Shown piece after piece: positions 38,126 to 48,761 of a stretch of 64,000 nucleotides of DNA. Each line of letters begins with the position of its first letter. Positions within the stretch are counted from its first letter, which is position 1. A program made the position numbers and the translations under genes. Under the pieces are notes generated by a model. The model was not told the origin of the DNA and made no database searches. It saw nothing but the letters and a program-made list of their open reading frames with translations. The DNA is from Stenogyne calaminthoides (lineage: Eukaryota; Streptophyta; Magnoliopsida; Lamiales; Lamiaceae), in the NCBI GenBank assembly GCA_037126765.1, contig JBBCBC010000027.1, positions 6,286,406-6,350,405 of the forward strand, given 5' to 3'.

Positions 38126-38470
38126 TCGGTGCCTTCTCTGTTGTGGTAGAAATGCGAAAGATTAACTACACAACGGCGGCCATTTTGAGTAAACATCAAG
38201 TCAAGAGATTTCTTCAACTCGGTATTATAATCCTGCGATTAATTAAACATTCAATTCATCAGTATCCAAATCAGATTGCCACCAATTAGAATCGTAATGT
38301 TTGAAACTTACAGTTTGTTCGAAGAACTTTAGAAACGTCCGCTTGTGCGCGGTTCTGACATCGTCGCTCAGATCCATCGGATTCTACTCCGTCCTGTCTG
38401 AATCGTAACGCCCTTGGGTTGCGCGAGCGAGATTCTAGAGCGAGAGAGATGAAGATTTCAGTTAGCAAAA

Positions 38471-39576
38471 GGCCAAGGTTATTAGCACCCCTTTATTTAG
38501 GACACCACTCATCCATTTTTATGACTTTAGTTAACAGATAAATACCAAAATTACCCTCTCCCTCATGATTTTATGACCTGACTGTATGCATACACCCTTG
38601 TTCTTAGAAGTCGAACAGTTTGCACAGTTTTCAGTGGAACTTTTTACGCCATTTTTACAGCACACTGCAAGACTTTGAATTTAGAAATTGTATTGATGCA
38701 TAAAGCAATATAATGTGTTGAAAACCAGTGATTTTAACACGAATGAGCTCTCTAGACATATCCCAGATGAGATAGGGGAATTCTTGTGATTTATTATATC
38801 AAAATCTCCATCTAGCAGTATAGAGAAACTAAGATCCAAGTCAATATTATACCCTCAATTTAAAAAAAAGCTCTGCACATATATATACCTACCTAGCTAG
38901 TTCATATACATATTAAGCAAGCTGTAAGAAAGGAAAAAGTGACGTTCATATACATATTAAGCACAAACTAATGCTTGCATCAGAAAATGGTAAATTGTTA
39001 TTGACAATATGAAAAATTCTTAAACCACAACTTAGGGTAAACTGTATTCGGAAAAAACTTCAATAATATAAGTCATATTCGAAATCCAAAAAAATTCTAA
39101 ACCCAGATCCGAGGTTTTAAACCCAGAAATTTGGGTCGCAATTTCATTAATTTTTTGCGAAAACCAAGAAATTTTCGTGCAATAAACCATAAATTTGTAC
39201 CCAAATCAACAAAACCCTAAATACATTAACAAATAACCTCCGTCTACAGTACAAACTTGGGAAGGATGACGCAAGTGCTCAGCGACGGACCGGCGGGAGC
39301 GGTCGCAACGCGATGGGCGGAGATGGCAGTCGCGCTGGGTGAAGGTGCGGACTGGCGGCGTTGTGGGCGGCGCGATGAGAGACGGTTTTCGCACGTGAAT
39401 GCTCAGCGGTGACGCAGTGGCGGCGGTGCCAGTGCTGCGTTGGGAGACGGTTTTCATTTTGAGTTTCCTAGTGGAGAAGGGTAAAGAGGGAGAAGGGGTA
39501 ATTTAGGAAGCACAATTGGAGTGTATTCATCTGGGTGGTGTATTTCCTAAAAGATGGGGTGCTAATAACCTGAGCC
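38471..39576. mobile_element. Mutator-type element in the MCM3 leader (1106 bp)
   Basis: The ends are GGCCAAGGTTATTAGCACCCC and GGGGTGCTAATAACCTGAGCC, inverted with two mismatches, and inverted similarity extends to TTTAGGA-ACACCAC. They are flanked by an exact 9-bp duplication TTAGCAAAA (38462-38470 and 39577-39585), the size produced by Mutator transposases. A sharply GC-rich block (39230-39480) containing a repeated GGGAGACGGTTTTC word looks like acquired filler. The minus-strand 83-codon frame there has no recognised domain. The element lies 94 bp before the MCM3 ATG. Confidence 0.9.
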
Positions 39577-39599
39577 TTAGCAAAAACACTGTGGTGTAA

Positions 39600-39627
39600 T
39601 GGGCTGGGCCGAATAATTCTATGGGCT
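39600..39627. promoter_or_regulatory. site II-like TGGGCY cluster, displaced MCM3 promoter
   Basis: TGGGCT (39600-39605), TGGGCC (39605-39610) and TGGGCT (39622-39627) cluster just beyond the Mutator-type element. TGGGCY site II motifs, bound by TCP factors, are typical of promoters of plant proliferation genes. Without the insertion they would lie about 110-140 bp upstream of the MCM3 ATG. The function is inferred from motif and position only. Confidence 0.5.
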
Positions 39628-41053
39628 TTATAAAATTAATTTGTCAAATAAAACTGCAATAAATTCATGTAAAAACAAGAATTTTTTCTGAATTATCATA
39701 TTTACTAGTGTATGCTCCCGCGTGCGGGATATATATTTTTTAATTATTAATTTTAGATCAATTATTTTAAATTTAATTATAATAATATTTTTGTGTGTAT
39801 TCTCAAAATATATATACTTTAAAGATAAATTATGTAACTTTTTTTAGAGTAAATATCTAATAATGAAAAAATAAAAATATTTGGTTATCTTAATTAAGAA
39901 AACATTATATAGAAAATCTTAATTAGAATGTAACTGAGAATAACAATGCAGAAAAATAGAACACCGACAAAAAAAAGTGACAACGAGTTTTTTAAGATTA
40001 AATAAAATTGAATGTGAAAAATATAATTTAAATATTCAAATTAATAAGTAAGTTAGAAATTTGGGGTAGTTAAGATAAGATTAAATTTAATTAGAATAAA
40101 AAAATTGTAAATAATGAGAAAAATAAAAATTTGAATTGGAAGAAATAAGAAATGCCATATACAAAAGAGAAGAGTGAGAAAGAGATGTAAGGAGATAGAA
40201 TAATTAACTTATTTTATAGATTAGTATTGTGGTGTAACCATTACTTTATCAACTTTTATCTCAACTTACAAATTAAAGAGCTAATATATTCCTGTAAAAA
40301 ATAATGCTAATATATTATTCATGTATTCATTTTTTTTAAAAACAGCAATCTAAGAATGTGCACTACATATTATTGATTTGCAAATATTGTTTCTTTCTTT
40401 TATTCCAACATCAATACACAGTAATATTAACATCACGAAATATAACAAAAGAGTTGGTATACTACGTGCTAGTATGTTCTATTTTATAAACAAACTACGC
40501 CAAGTTAACTCGTTGCTAAAATAACTCAATAATCAACTGAACAATAAATTATTAAATTTTAATAATGGGCAAATGTTGATGGGCAAAATCAGAAAATTTA
40601 AAGAAGAAAATAAATAAAAAGTACTTGAAGTTTGAACTTATCGCGTGATACATTGTCCTTAATTCACCAACTCAAATTAAATTAATATGATCAGAATTAT
40701 ATATTGACAACATTCTCAAATAAAAAAAAGTGTAAACATATTTGTGTAATAGTAGTATATAGTTGCACCCATGTTACGATGTTACATCTACCACTCCCTA
40801 CTATTAGCCCCCTGCTTTGGAGGCATTAAATTAATTAATTAGGCATACATTAAATTAGAGAAGTACCTTTTAAATAAACTATCTTGTTGAATAAAAAGAA
40901 GAAGAAGAGATAAATGGAGATATAATAGGGATTGCAGTTGGTGAGTCGCAACAGAATTCATATGATTTAGGGTCAAATTGAGATTTGTTAGGCATTTTAT
41001 CCATCTTCTTGTATATTGCAGGTTATGATTAATGATTTATATGATAGGAAAAA
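39628..41053. other. gene-free AT-rich interval
   Basis: No gene is seen in these 1.4 kb. The sequence is AT-rich, with the leader of the RING-less paralogue at the right end. Confidence 0.45.
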
Positions 41054-43558
41054 ATGGCTAGTATTCTAGTATGTGCAACCATGATTGCTACAAAACGAAG
41101 AGGTGTTTGCAGAAACACCCCTACTCATCCAACCATCGATGACCTTCTTTCAAATGCTTCAATGGTATGTGTATTAATTTAAATACATGAATTAATTTGT
41201 GGAGATTTATTGAGTTTGAGATTTTTTAATTAAAAAAAGTGTGGTTTGGGAATAAACAGGAGAAGAAAGCATATATAAGCGAGGAGCAGATATTGAGTGA
41301 AAAGATGATTGTTGATGCAAAAGCTAGAGAAGCCAAGCAGAGGTTGGACAAGAAACTCCAAGGGTATGCTACTTAATTTTAAGATATATTTTGTGGAAAG
41401 AAATTATTATAGGGCGTGGTTATTAATTAGGAGAATGCTGAATGAATCTACTCACTAGTAGATTATGTATATAATGAATCATGTTTGTTTATGTTTTCAA
41501 ACCAAAAAAGAGACTAGACACAAAGGCAACAATTGAAGATGAGTCCCCAAAAGAGACAAGACACACTTGTAAATCTTCTTCCCTTCTTCATTGTAGTCCC
41601 CAAAAGATCCATCTATAAAATTGAAAGGTTCTCCAACAGTGAGTACTCTCTAAATAACTGAAGTTCCTCACAAAAGAATGTGTCATAATATTAACATTTC
41701 GACTAAATCACCTCACAACAAAATCATAATTATCTTGTAAATTTTCTTCCTTTCTTCGATGTAGTCCCCAAAAAATGAATCATCTTAGCATCCATCTCAA
41801 CTTCAACATGAAAAAGTCCCAAGTTTCTTACCCAAGTTCGAACACACCCCATGACCTTCATCCACTTTCATTAATTAGTCATGTGGAAACAAGGGTACAA
41901 CTATGAACTCTCCTTCCTCATCCGGTAACACCATACTTATCCCCCTTTCTATTGAGTCTTTGAAAAACCTTACATCCAACATTGTTTCACGAATTTATAG
42001 TCAATGAAGATATGCCAAATTGTTTTGGACCCCTTCTGAAAAGCTTAGACGACATGGGGATCCATCCCTTACAAAGTCGCTAAAAGCACGACTTAACCTT
42101 AGGAGGAGCACAAGTCCTCCATAATCGTTTTCAGGATGTCTCATCAAAGTGTCGGACATCTAAAACTAACCTATAAGCTAAGTGATAAGTAGTTTTCATT
42201 TAGAACTTCTTGACCAGAGAGAAATGCCTAACAAGTTTATCCTCAACTTCGTTCGGAGTAAGTGTAGTTTTAAGACACTAATCAGAGAAGATTTCATCAA
42301 TTAATTCACTATCTCATAGCTTTGTACTTGGTATTAACAAATTATTCAATATCATGTCTTCAAAAGTCGGGATCGAATTAGTAGAAATTAAGAATGACTT
42401 ATGTTTGTCAATCCACTCATCTCCCCATATTTTGACATGCTCGCTTCCATCAACTTACCATCTCGTGCCTCTAAATCCCAAACTGCATGAATCCCTTTAT
42501 AGTATAGCTCAGCTTACTACACAACCCGTGGAAAGTACTTTGCTTTTAGGATGTGACTAATCAATGAGTTCGGAAAAGGATGACATAAGGCAAATATTAA
42601 GATCCCTACTTGAAACCTTTCTTTGAATCTGTACCATGACCCCAAAAAAAGGAATTCATCATTCTTTGTAGCTCATCAAGTGAAGTAGACAAAAGGAGAA
42701 AGATGCTTCATGCAATAAGCCGGGATAGCTTGAGCTATAGACCTCAAAAGCACCTCTTTCTCCGCCTTAGACAACACTCTACCTCTATATACATGCACTT
42801 TAGAACACCCCAGACTTAGTATAATCTGTAGCCTGACCAGAAGCATCCTCAGACATAGTATAATCTATAGCTTGACCTGAAACATTCTCATAGTGGTTTA
42901 AAACTCCTTAAAGAGTCGAGCATACTCTCCCGAATGGAAGAAAATTCTCCTTATTTTTTTTGATGACTCAATATTTGCTCCAAGAACTGATTAATTTGGT
43001 TACTTTAGACGTACAAATTGGTCCCAGCGGGGACCGGACCCGTGACCTTCAGCTCATAAGACCAACGCTCTAACCAACTGAGCTACGGGACCAATTGTTT
43101 GCCCTTGCTATTGGCACCCATAAAATTCTATACTAGTTTTCGTTGATTGTATGAACAACTTAAAATTTTAAATAGCTTCATTGCATTGTTTGACATTATT
43201 AATTAGAAATTGGTATAGCTTTATTTGATGGGTATACAGCATATAGCTTCATTGAAATTAAAATGTTTATGTCGTCCTTGAAGAAATTAACGTCATAAAA
43301 TTCAACGAATACCAATTTCTCAGTAACAAACATAGGCATTATTATTTGACGTATTGTGATAAACGTGCTTGAATTTCTCTTAAATGGCTTAGTGCTCTAA
43401 TGCTTGATATATTATTTAGGTCGAAATCTCAGGAAAACTTGGCAGCAATTGTATCTGATTTAGGAGGTGAGGTGCCAAAAGAGAAGAAATATGGAGGAAA
43501 GAAGCTGAGATGGTTGAAGTTAAAGTGGAAATTCAGCTACAAGTGCACTTCTTCTTGA
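41054..43558 (+). CDS. RING-less paralogue of the 26783 RING-H2 gene (copy 3)
   Basis: Three exons (41054-41164, 41260-41363, 43420-43558) join in phase to 117 residues. Intron phases (0, then 2) are the same as in the RING-H2 gene at 26783. Exon 1 (MASILVCATMIATKRRG) is diverged. Exon 2 keeps the family signature (DAKAREAKQRLDKKLQ). Exon 3 keeps the basic/aromatic block (KKLRWLKLKWK) and then ends in SYKCTSS and a stop, exactly where the intact paralogue enters its RING. It therefore cannot act as an E3 alone. It may be a decoy that shares the N-terminal interaction region, or simply a decaying duplicate. The frame is open and splice sites are canonical, so it is kept as a gene. Intron 2 is over 2 kb and contains a LINE fragment and a tRNA-like sequence. 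Confidence 0.7.
41500..42960 (-). mobile_element. decayed L1-type LINE fragment in intron 2 of RING copy 3
   Basis: The minus strand carries hallmarks of the C-terminal half of plant L1 ORF2. These are GRVLSKAEKEVLLRSIAQAI then PAYCMKHL (near 42790-42690), MMNSFFWGHGTDSKKGFK (near 42655-42600), a GTRW...KIWGDEWI-like segment (near 42460-42405) and a zinc-region remnant TIWHIFIDYKFVKQCW (near 42035-41970). Stops and frame changes are frequent. The 5' end is missing. The 3' end is unclear and no target duplication was found. Confidence 0.75.
43019..43092 (-). tRNA. tRNA-like sequence, anticodon position UAU, probable pseudogene
   Basis: The minus strand folds as a 74-nt tRNA. The acceptor GGTCCCG pairs with TGGGACC, the D arm is GCTC-loop-GAGC, and the anticodon stem TTGGT/GCTGA holds loop CTTATGA with TAT at positions 34-36. 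The T arm is ACGGG/CCCGC. UAU would decode isoleucine AUA. The T loop reads TCCGGTC instead of the near-invariant TTCGATC type, changing positions 55 and 58 and the internal B-box promoter. The anticodon stem also has several G-T pairs and the T stem one mismatch. No intron is present. These defects suggest a non-functional copy. Confidence 0.6.
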
Positions 43559-44929
43559 CCAAAAAAACATCGAAAGCCTCTTCCTAATTAGTATTTATAT
43601 ATAATGACTTGTTAGAACCAGATTTCAGATTTTGTAGATGCTCTATCTTTTTTTATACTTCTTGTTTTTGTTTTTGTACTTGATGAAAACTCTTGTTTTG
43701 ATTTTTATCTAAAGAAAAACTCTAAAACTTAAAGTAACCAAATTAGTGATTTTGCTAAATCTAATTTAAAAATTCAATGTACTATGTAATCAAGAGTGCA
43801 GTTTTAAGAAATGAGTCAAATAGCATGCTATATTTATTGAAAATTGGTCATCTGCAGTACTTTACGGTGCATTTTTCACAGCGAACCATTAGATCACATA
43901 CATATACATACTTGTGTGGGTTATGTGATTAGACGATCCATGATTAAAAATACACTGTAAAGTACTGGAGATCCTGATCCCTATTAATTATTGTCACTTT
44001 TTTTTTTCCTGTCTCCTTACCCACATTTTCACATGCAATTCCATGGTACTTTCAAATGTAAGGATAAAAAGATGTGTATAAAGTAATAGGGCGACCCATC
44101 ACACTATTAAGTATTAACATCATTATCTCAGTCCCTTGTAGCATAAATACATGGTATCAGGGTTGACAATTTCGATACGATATAAAATTTGTGAATTAGT
44201 GTTTAGCTTTAATATGTTTGTATTGTTATCATGTCGATAAGACAAGAATACAAAATTTTCATTTATCAACTTGATAAATTTAAAAAAAAAATGATTTTAT
44301 ATATAATTTGGTATTTCGTAATTTTATGAGAGATTTTATTCTTTTTTTATCGTGTCATATGATGTAGGTGAATTATCGTGTAATGTTATGTCAAATATTA
44401 TAATATAAATTCTATTTTTAAAATTATTTATTTTCTTATTGTTTAGTGTATACACAAAAGTTTTCATGTCGTGAACACGTAGATTCTTAGTATGTTGTGT
44501 CACTATCGTATCGACACAAGCACGGCGACACAATAACACGAATTGTCACCGCTATATGATATCCGCAACAGGTTGGAAGAAAAGAATGATTATTTTTAAA
44601 TGAAAAGTAATATATTGAAAATAAAAATATACTTATCAAATTAGTATAAGTAATATTTTTATAAGTAAAAATAAGTATTAATTATTAAGGAGAAAAGTAT
44701 TACTATATTTTTATAGAGAAATTACATTACTTCAGACGGTGTCATTCATGATAAATAATTTTGTTACATTTTCAACACAAACATTTGAACATTTTTCCAA
44801 TAATTCTCAAAATAATTTTGGGCCACAAATTAGACTACCCGTAAACTAGAAGGCCCAAGACGAAAAATATGACCCATCAAGGAATTACTCCCTACGCTGT
44901 CGTTTAGCTCAAATCAAAGTTTTGAAAAA
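43559..44929. other. intergenic interval with a small inverted-repeat element
   Basis: No gene is seen. At about 43850-43980 a MITE-like element has inverted ends around CAGTACTTTACGGTGCATTTTT and AAAAATACACTGTAAAGTACTG. It also has an internal AGATCACAT/ATGTGATTAGA pairing. The remainder is AT-rich. Short frames at 44336-44539 show no domain. Confidence 0.45.
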
Positions 44930-44957
44930 TTCAACGGCTAGTCTTAACTAACGGTTA
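44930..44957 (+). promoter_or_regulatory. two MSA-like (AACGG) motifs upstream of the 45060 gene
   Basis: TTCAACGGCTA (44930-44940) and ACTAACGGTTA (44947-44957) each match ten of eleven positions of the plant mitosis-specific activator consensus (YCYAACGGYYA). They lie about 105-130 bp before the ATG. MSA elements bind three-repeat MYB factors and drive G2/M transcription in plants. Two adjacent copies at this distance are suggestive, but no expression evidence is available. Confidence 0.5.
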
Positions 44958-45059
44958 CCCCCAAAATTCAAATAATCTCTTTCAGCCGAAAAAACACAGT
45001 GGAAAACAATATGAGCTGAATAAAACTCAAGAAATCCCACAAAGATTTAAACAACAAAA

Positions 45060-47611
45060 ATGGTTAACACGAACAGACCCACATACTACACCTCACTGCA
45101 CGATTCCATCGCCTCAATTTGTAAGACAGTCCTCCCTTTCTCGTCCAAGAAAAGGCGAATTCCTGCTATCGAAACGGCGGAGCAACGCCAGTCGAGGCAG
45201 CAGTCGGAGAATCTGAAATGGCAGCAGGAGTCGTTCCACAAGATACTTAATCTGATGGGCCTTTGTAAAGAGGGAATTGTTTCCGAAAACGAGGTCTCTG
45301 CTTTCAGAACGCACCTTCTCGAGACCCTCATCGCGTCGCCCGTAGAACCCGAGCCTGTCATGATTTTGAGGGATAATTTGATCTTCTTGCAGGTGAGGGG
45401 TTTAGCTGGTTTTATAGATGAGTTTTCTGAGTTTGATTTGCTTAACCTGTTTGAATTCATGAAAAAGATTCCATTTTTATGATGGGATTCGGCTAAACAT
45501 CTCTTGTGGAATGATTTTCTAAGCATTAAATGTATCAGTTTATGATTCTGTAGTTGAAATTATCAATCTTAGACTATACCCATCAATGTGGCCCTCATTT
45601 TGGTTAGTCAAATTTTTTAGCATATGAAGTAATACTGTTTAGCATACGAAGTATCACTGTTTAGTGATTTTGTGAACTAGGTTCATAGGAGACCTACTCT
45701 TTTGTTTAATTTCATAGGAGTACATAAGTGAACATTTTTTAAATAGTTATAGTTCGTATTTTTGAAGAGATTTCATGTGAACTAGGTTCATAGGAGACCT
45801 ACTCTTTTGTTTAATTTCATATGTAACGAACTTGCAAGTTCCAAAAGAGTGTTTATGTTACTTTTGTCCTTTTAGGAGTTACTATATGGGCAATGCATAT
45901 CAGAAGAGGAGTACCATGCATCAAAGAGGCCTTTGCTACAGAGGCTTGCAGTTCAAGGAGCTGAGATTGACGCGAGGGACGTGATAGTTGGGGCACACAA
46001 GAAGGAGACTTCAAATGAAGAATGGTCAGACATAGATTTGAAGGATGACAAATGCTTACCAAACCATAATAATATCTCAACCTCGAAGAAAAACTCGAAA
46101 GAAAGTTTGACAGTGAAAAGAATGAAAGGAGCTGTGTCTGCTTTCAGTTTTGTATCATCAGATAGAAAAGGGAAATTGAAGGAGAATGATGTACATAATT
46201 CAAACACCAAAAGTAGTCATATGTCTCATATCACAACAAATCCAAATATGAGTGAGAAAGGAAGTGTGCCAAAGTCAATTCTCATGGAGGAGAGCTTACC
46301 ACCACCTCTGGGTGACAAGGTGAAACAGAATCCGTTTAGGACCATCTTTCAGACGGTCCAAGAGGGGGGCGATGATGGTGGTGGTGTAGATAATGAGGAT
46401 AAAGTAAAAGTAAAGTCCGGGAAAAGAGCATGGGTCATTGATGGATTTAAGAAATGGAAAAGGAAAGACTCTGAGGATGAAAAGGCCCCGTTTCCGTCTA
46501 TTGATGAGAAATCGGAGGAAGAAAGTTATGGTGGGAGGCTAATTGAAAAACCTGTTGGGGAGGGACCAGACACCAGGCAAATCAAGAGGAAATTGCATCC
46601 AAATGGAGCACCAACTGATTTCTTCGTTGATAAGGTAGGGAAATTTGGAAACGGATCCCCTCTCGTACAAGTAAAAATCTATAATATTGTTTAGTATACG
46701 AAGTAAGTTTTACGCTGAGCAACAGTTTAGCATATAAATCAAGCATTTCCTAAAAAGCGTCGTATGCTAAATAGCGGTACTTCGTATACTAAAGAATATT
46801 GCTTTGAAGAAGAGAGTTCAAGTGAACCAGATTCACAGGAGAACTACTCCTGTACAAGATGGTCCTGCGTTCTCGTGCATAGGACTGTCCTACACAGAAG
46901 AGGATTCAACTCCAGGAAATTTACATCTTTCATATGATATTTATAACTGATTCAAGTTTTGTGTTTTCATAATGGTGGTGGAAGATTTGTAGGTTTTAGC
47001 AGAGAACATAAAGAAGAAGCTATCCCAAATAAAAACAGAACTTGCTGCAAAAAATCCAGACATCCATCTAAAGTAAGCACACTCTTGCCACCTGAGATTT
47101 CCCAAACGATTTTGTCACAATATGAACGAGGATTAACAAGATTTGTAATAATTATTCAGAGATGATCAGATTGACGCAATTTCAACTAGGCTTCCAGTTG
47201 ACAAGGAGGACCTGAAAAAGTCTTTTCCCGAGTAAATTTCAACCACCTTTTTCATATTTATATTTCAACTTTCAAGTAGTTGCTTTTCATCTGATAAATC
47301 CAACTGTGTACTGAATGATTCAGATCATGGTGCAATCAATATGGTGACATAGTGTTAGATGTGGTAAGGAAAGAGTTCAAGCAACACATGAGAGAGATGG
47401 GAAATCAACGAGATGAGAAAAACGACGAAAATTCACATCCAAACCGTCGGGCTCACTGCGTGGAGGTAACAAACTTGTCTTCCTCTAACCATGGTTGGTT
47501 CACCCGTTAATAGTAGCAGCATTGATAAAGGCATCAAATACAACCCCTTTTTCGATATGTGAGGCTCGTTTCAGAGACCGGGCTGACAGACCTGAATGGG
47601 GCTTTGTTTAA
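45060..47611 (+). CDS. uncharacterised plant protein, 477 residues
   Basis: Six exons (45060-45392, 45876-46634, 46993-47072, 47160-47231, 47324-47465, 47564-47611) join in phase to 477 residues. I do not recognise a named family. The first 140 residues have a pattern of two similar helical segments, LMGLCKEGIVSENEVSAFR and then LLYGQCISEEEYHASKRPLL. They recall SHOCT-like 'G-x-I-S-x-x-E-Y' modules. Residues from about 140 to 365 are hydrophilic, Lys/Glu/Ser-rich and probably disordered, with FKKWKRK and RQIKRKLHP as basic patches that could be nuclear signals. The C-terminal quarter (AENIKKKLSQIKTELAAK onward, then DQIDAISTRLP) is predicted helical or coiled-coil. No membrane or signal segment is seen. 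Two MSA-like motifs upstream suggest mitotic expression. It converges with the RING gene ending at 48762. Confidence 0.85.
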
Positions 47612-47862
47612 ACTCAGAATTCTTGTATGCTGTTTATTTGCTGTTAAAAAGTCTCAGAATGCTCTAGTATGCTGCAACAAGAGTCCTTTGGATTTACAAA
47701 TCCCACCCTACTTAGGGTGTATTATTGGGTTTTGTATCTTTGTCCATTGTTTATTTTTGGCCGGGCATTTTCTACTTTTTGAGATTGGTTCGTTAAGTTT
47801 ACCATATTCTAACTTTTTCGTCTAATGACCCACTTAACTATATGAAAAGGTTGAATATTGTA

Positions 47863-48129
47863 TTCCCTCCGTCCCAAACTTGTTTTTCTGTTTACTGTGT
47901 GCTCGGGTTTTAAAAAAAAAGTGATAAAGTGATAAAGTGTTGAGGTAAAAAGAGTTGTTTATTAGTATTTTATATAGTAAAGTGATAAAATGATGGGTAG
48001 TTGGGGTTAAAAAGAGTTATTTATTAGTATTTTATGTGATAAAGTAGAAATTTCCATTTAAGGAAATAGGAAAACAAGAATGAAACGCCCAAAATGAAAT
48101 ACAGAAAAACAAGTTTGGGACGGAGGGAG
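47863..48129. mobile_element. Stowaway MITE downstream of the 45060 gene
   Basis: The ends are TTCCCTCCGTCCCAAACTTG and CAAGTTTGGGACGGAGGGAG, flanked by TA on both sides (47861-47862 and 48130-48131). The inverted similarity continues inward (TTTTTCTG/CAGAAAAA). An imperfect internal repeat of GAGTT-TTTATTAGTATTTTAT occurs twice (near 47951 and 48011). The remaining 630 bp to 48761 show no convincing gene. Confidence 0.85.
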
Positions 48130-48761
48130 TAATCAATTCAAAAAAAAAAATGAAAATGGTAAACATAAAGAACCAATCTCAAAAAAGTGATTCAGTGATC
48201 GATTGGTTTCCCATCACCAACTGACCACTGAACAAAAAAGTCGAATATTGTAAACTTACCGGATGAATTCAAGAAGTGAAAACGCCTTTTTCCAAAATAA
48301 AATGGGTAAACCTAAAAACATATAATCCCGTATGTTCCATGTTTGAATCTTGCACTACACAGAAACATACAGTTTTTGAAGCTGTAAGAACATCATTTTC
48401 AATCTCAGTAATTACAAACTTGCAAAGTTTAACCAACCTAAGGCTAAAACACTCGACTCTAAGGACTGATCGAGGCTGCTCGATCCATAGTTTGATCAAT
48501 GGACATCTCCTATTTACATATATACAAAATGTAAGGATATTGGCAAAGGCGACAAAGCCATTGCACTTCATGATACAAGCATCCATGTATTACAATTGAT
48601 TATCTTCTCTTTTGTTGATGTGGATGTAAAATCACCAACTCATTTCCCTATTGAATGATGGAGCACGAATATACATATATTTGTTTTAATGAATTTTACA
48701 GCTCTCCAGGCCCCCATCTTATGAAAATTTATTACAGAAAATTAACCAACAGGAAAGAATC

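Larger units (their letters stand above)
31281..38377 (-). pseudogene. MCM3: MCM3, replicative helicase subunit, interrupted by a hAT element
   Basis: MCM3 is a subunit of the MCM2-7 hexamer that unwinds DNA at origins and forks. Sixteen exons are traceable: 38312-38377; exon 2 as 38126-38232 plus 37283-37294; 36981-37188; 36090-36220; 35686-35924; 35364-35600; 34896-35050; 34445-34653; 34195-34360; 33362-33558; 33221-33280; 33051-33140; 32372-32589; 31716-31778; 31463-31604; 31281-31343. Walker A is GDPSVAKSQ (exon 7), Walker B CIDEFDKM (exon 8) and the arginine finger SRFD (exon 9). The C-terminus is charged. Without the insertion and with one base restored in exon 3, the frame would give 787 residues, close to plant MCM3. 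Lesions are an 823-bp hAT in exon 2, a 1-nt deletion near 37085-37092 and a partial duplication of exon 10. All other phases fit. This copy cannot encode normal MCM3. Confidence 0.93.

Noticed and set aside
39206..39457. 83-codon minus-strand frame in the Mutator-type element
   Set aside because: It is probably a consequence of GC-rich filler. No domain or codon pattern supports a protein.
48269..48599. overlapping open frames of about 105 codons on both strands
   Set aside because: No splice sites, homology or promoter were seen. The stretch is the intergenic space between two convergent genes.
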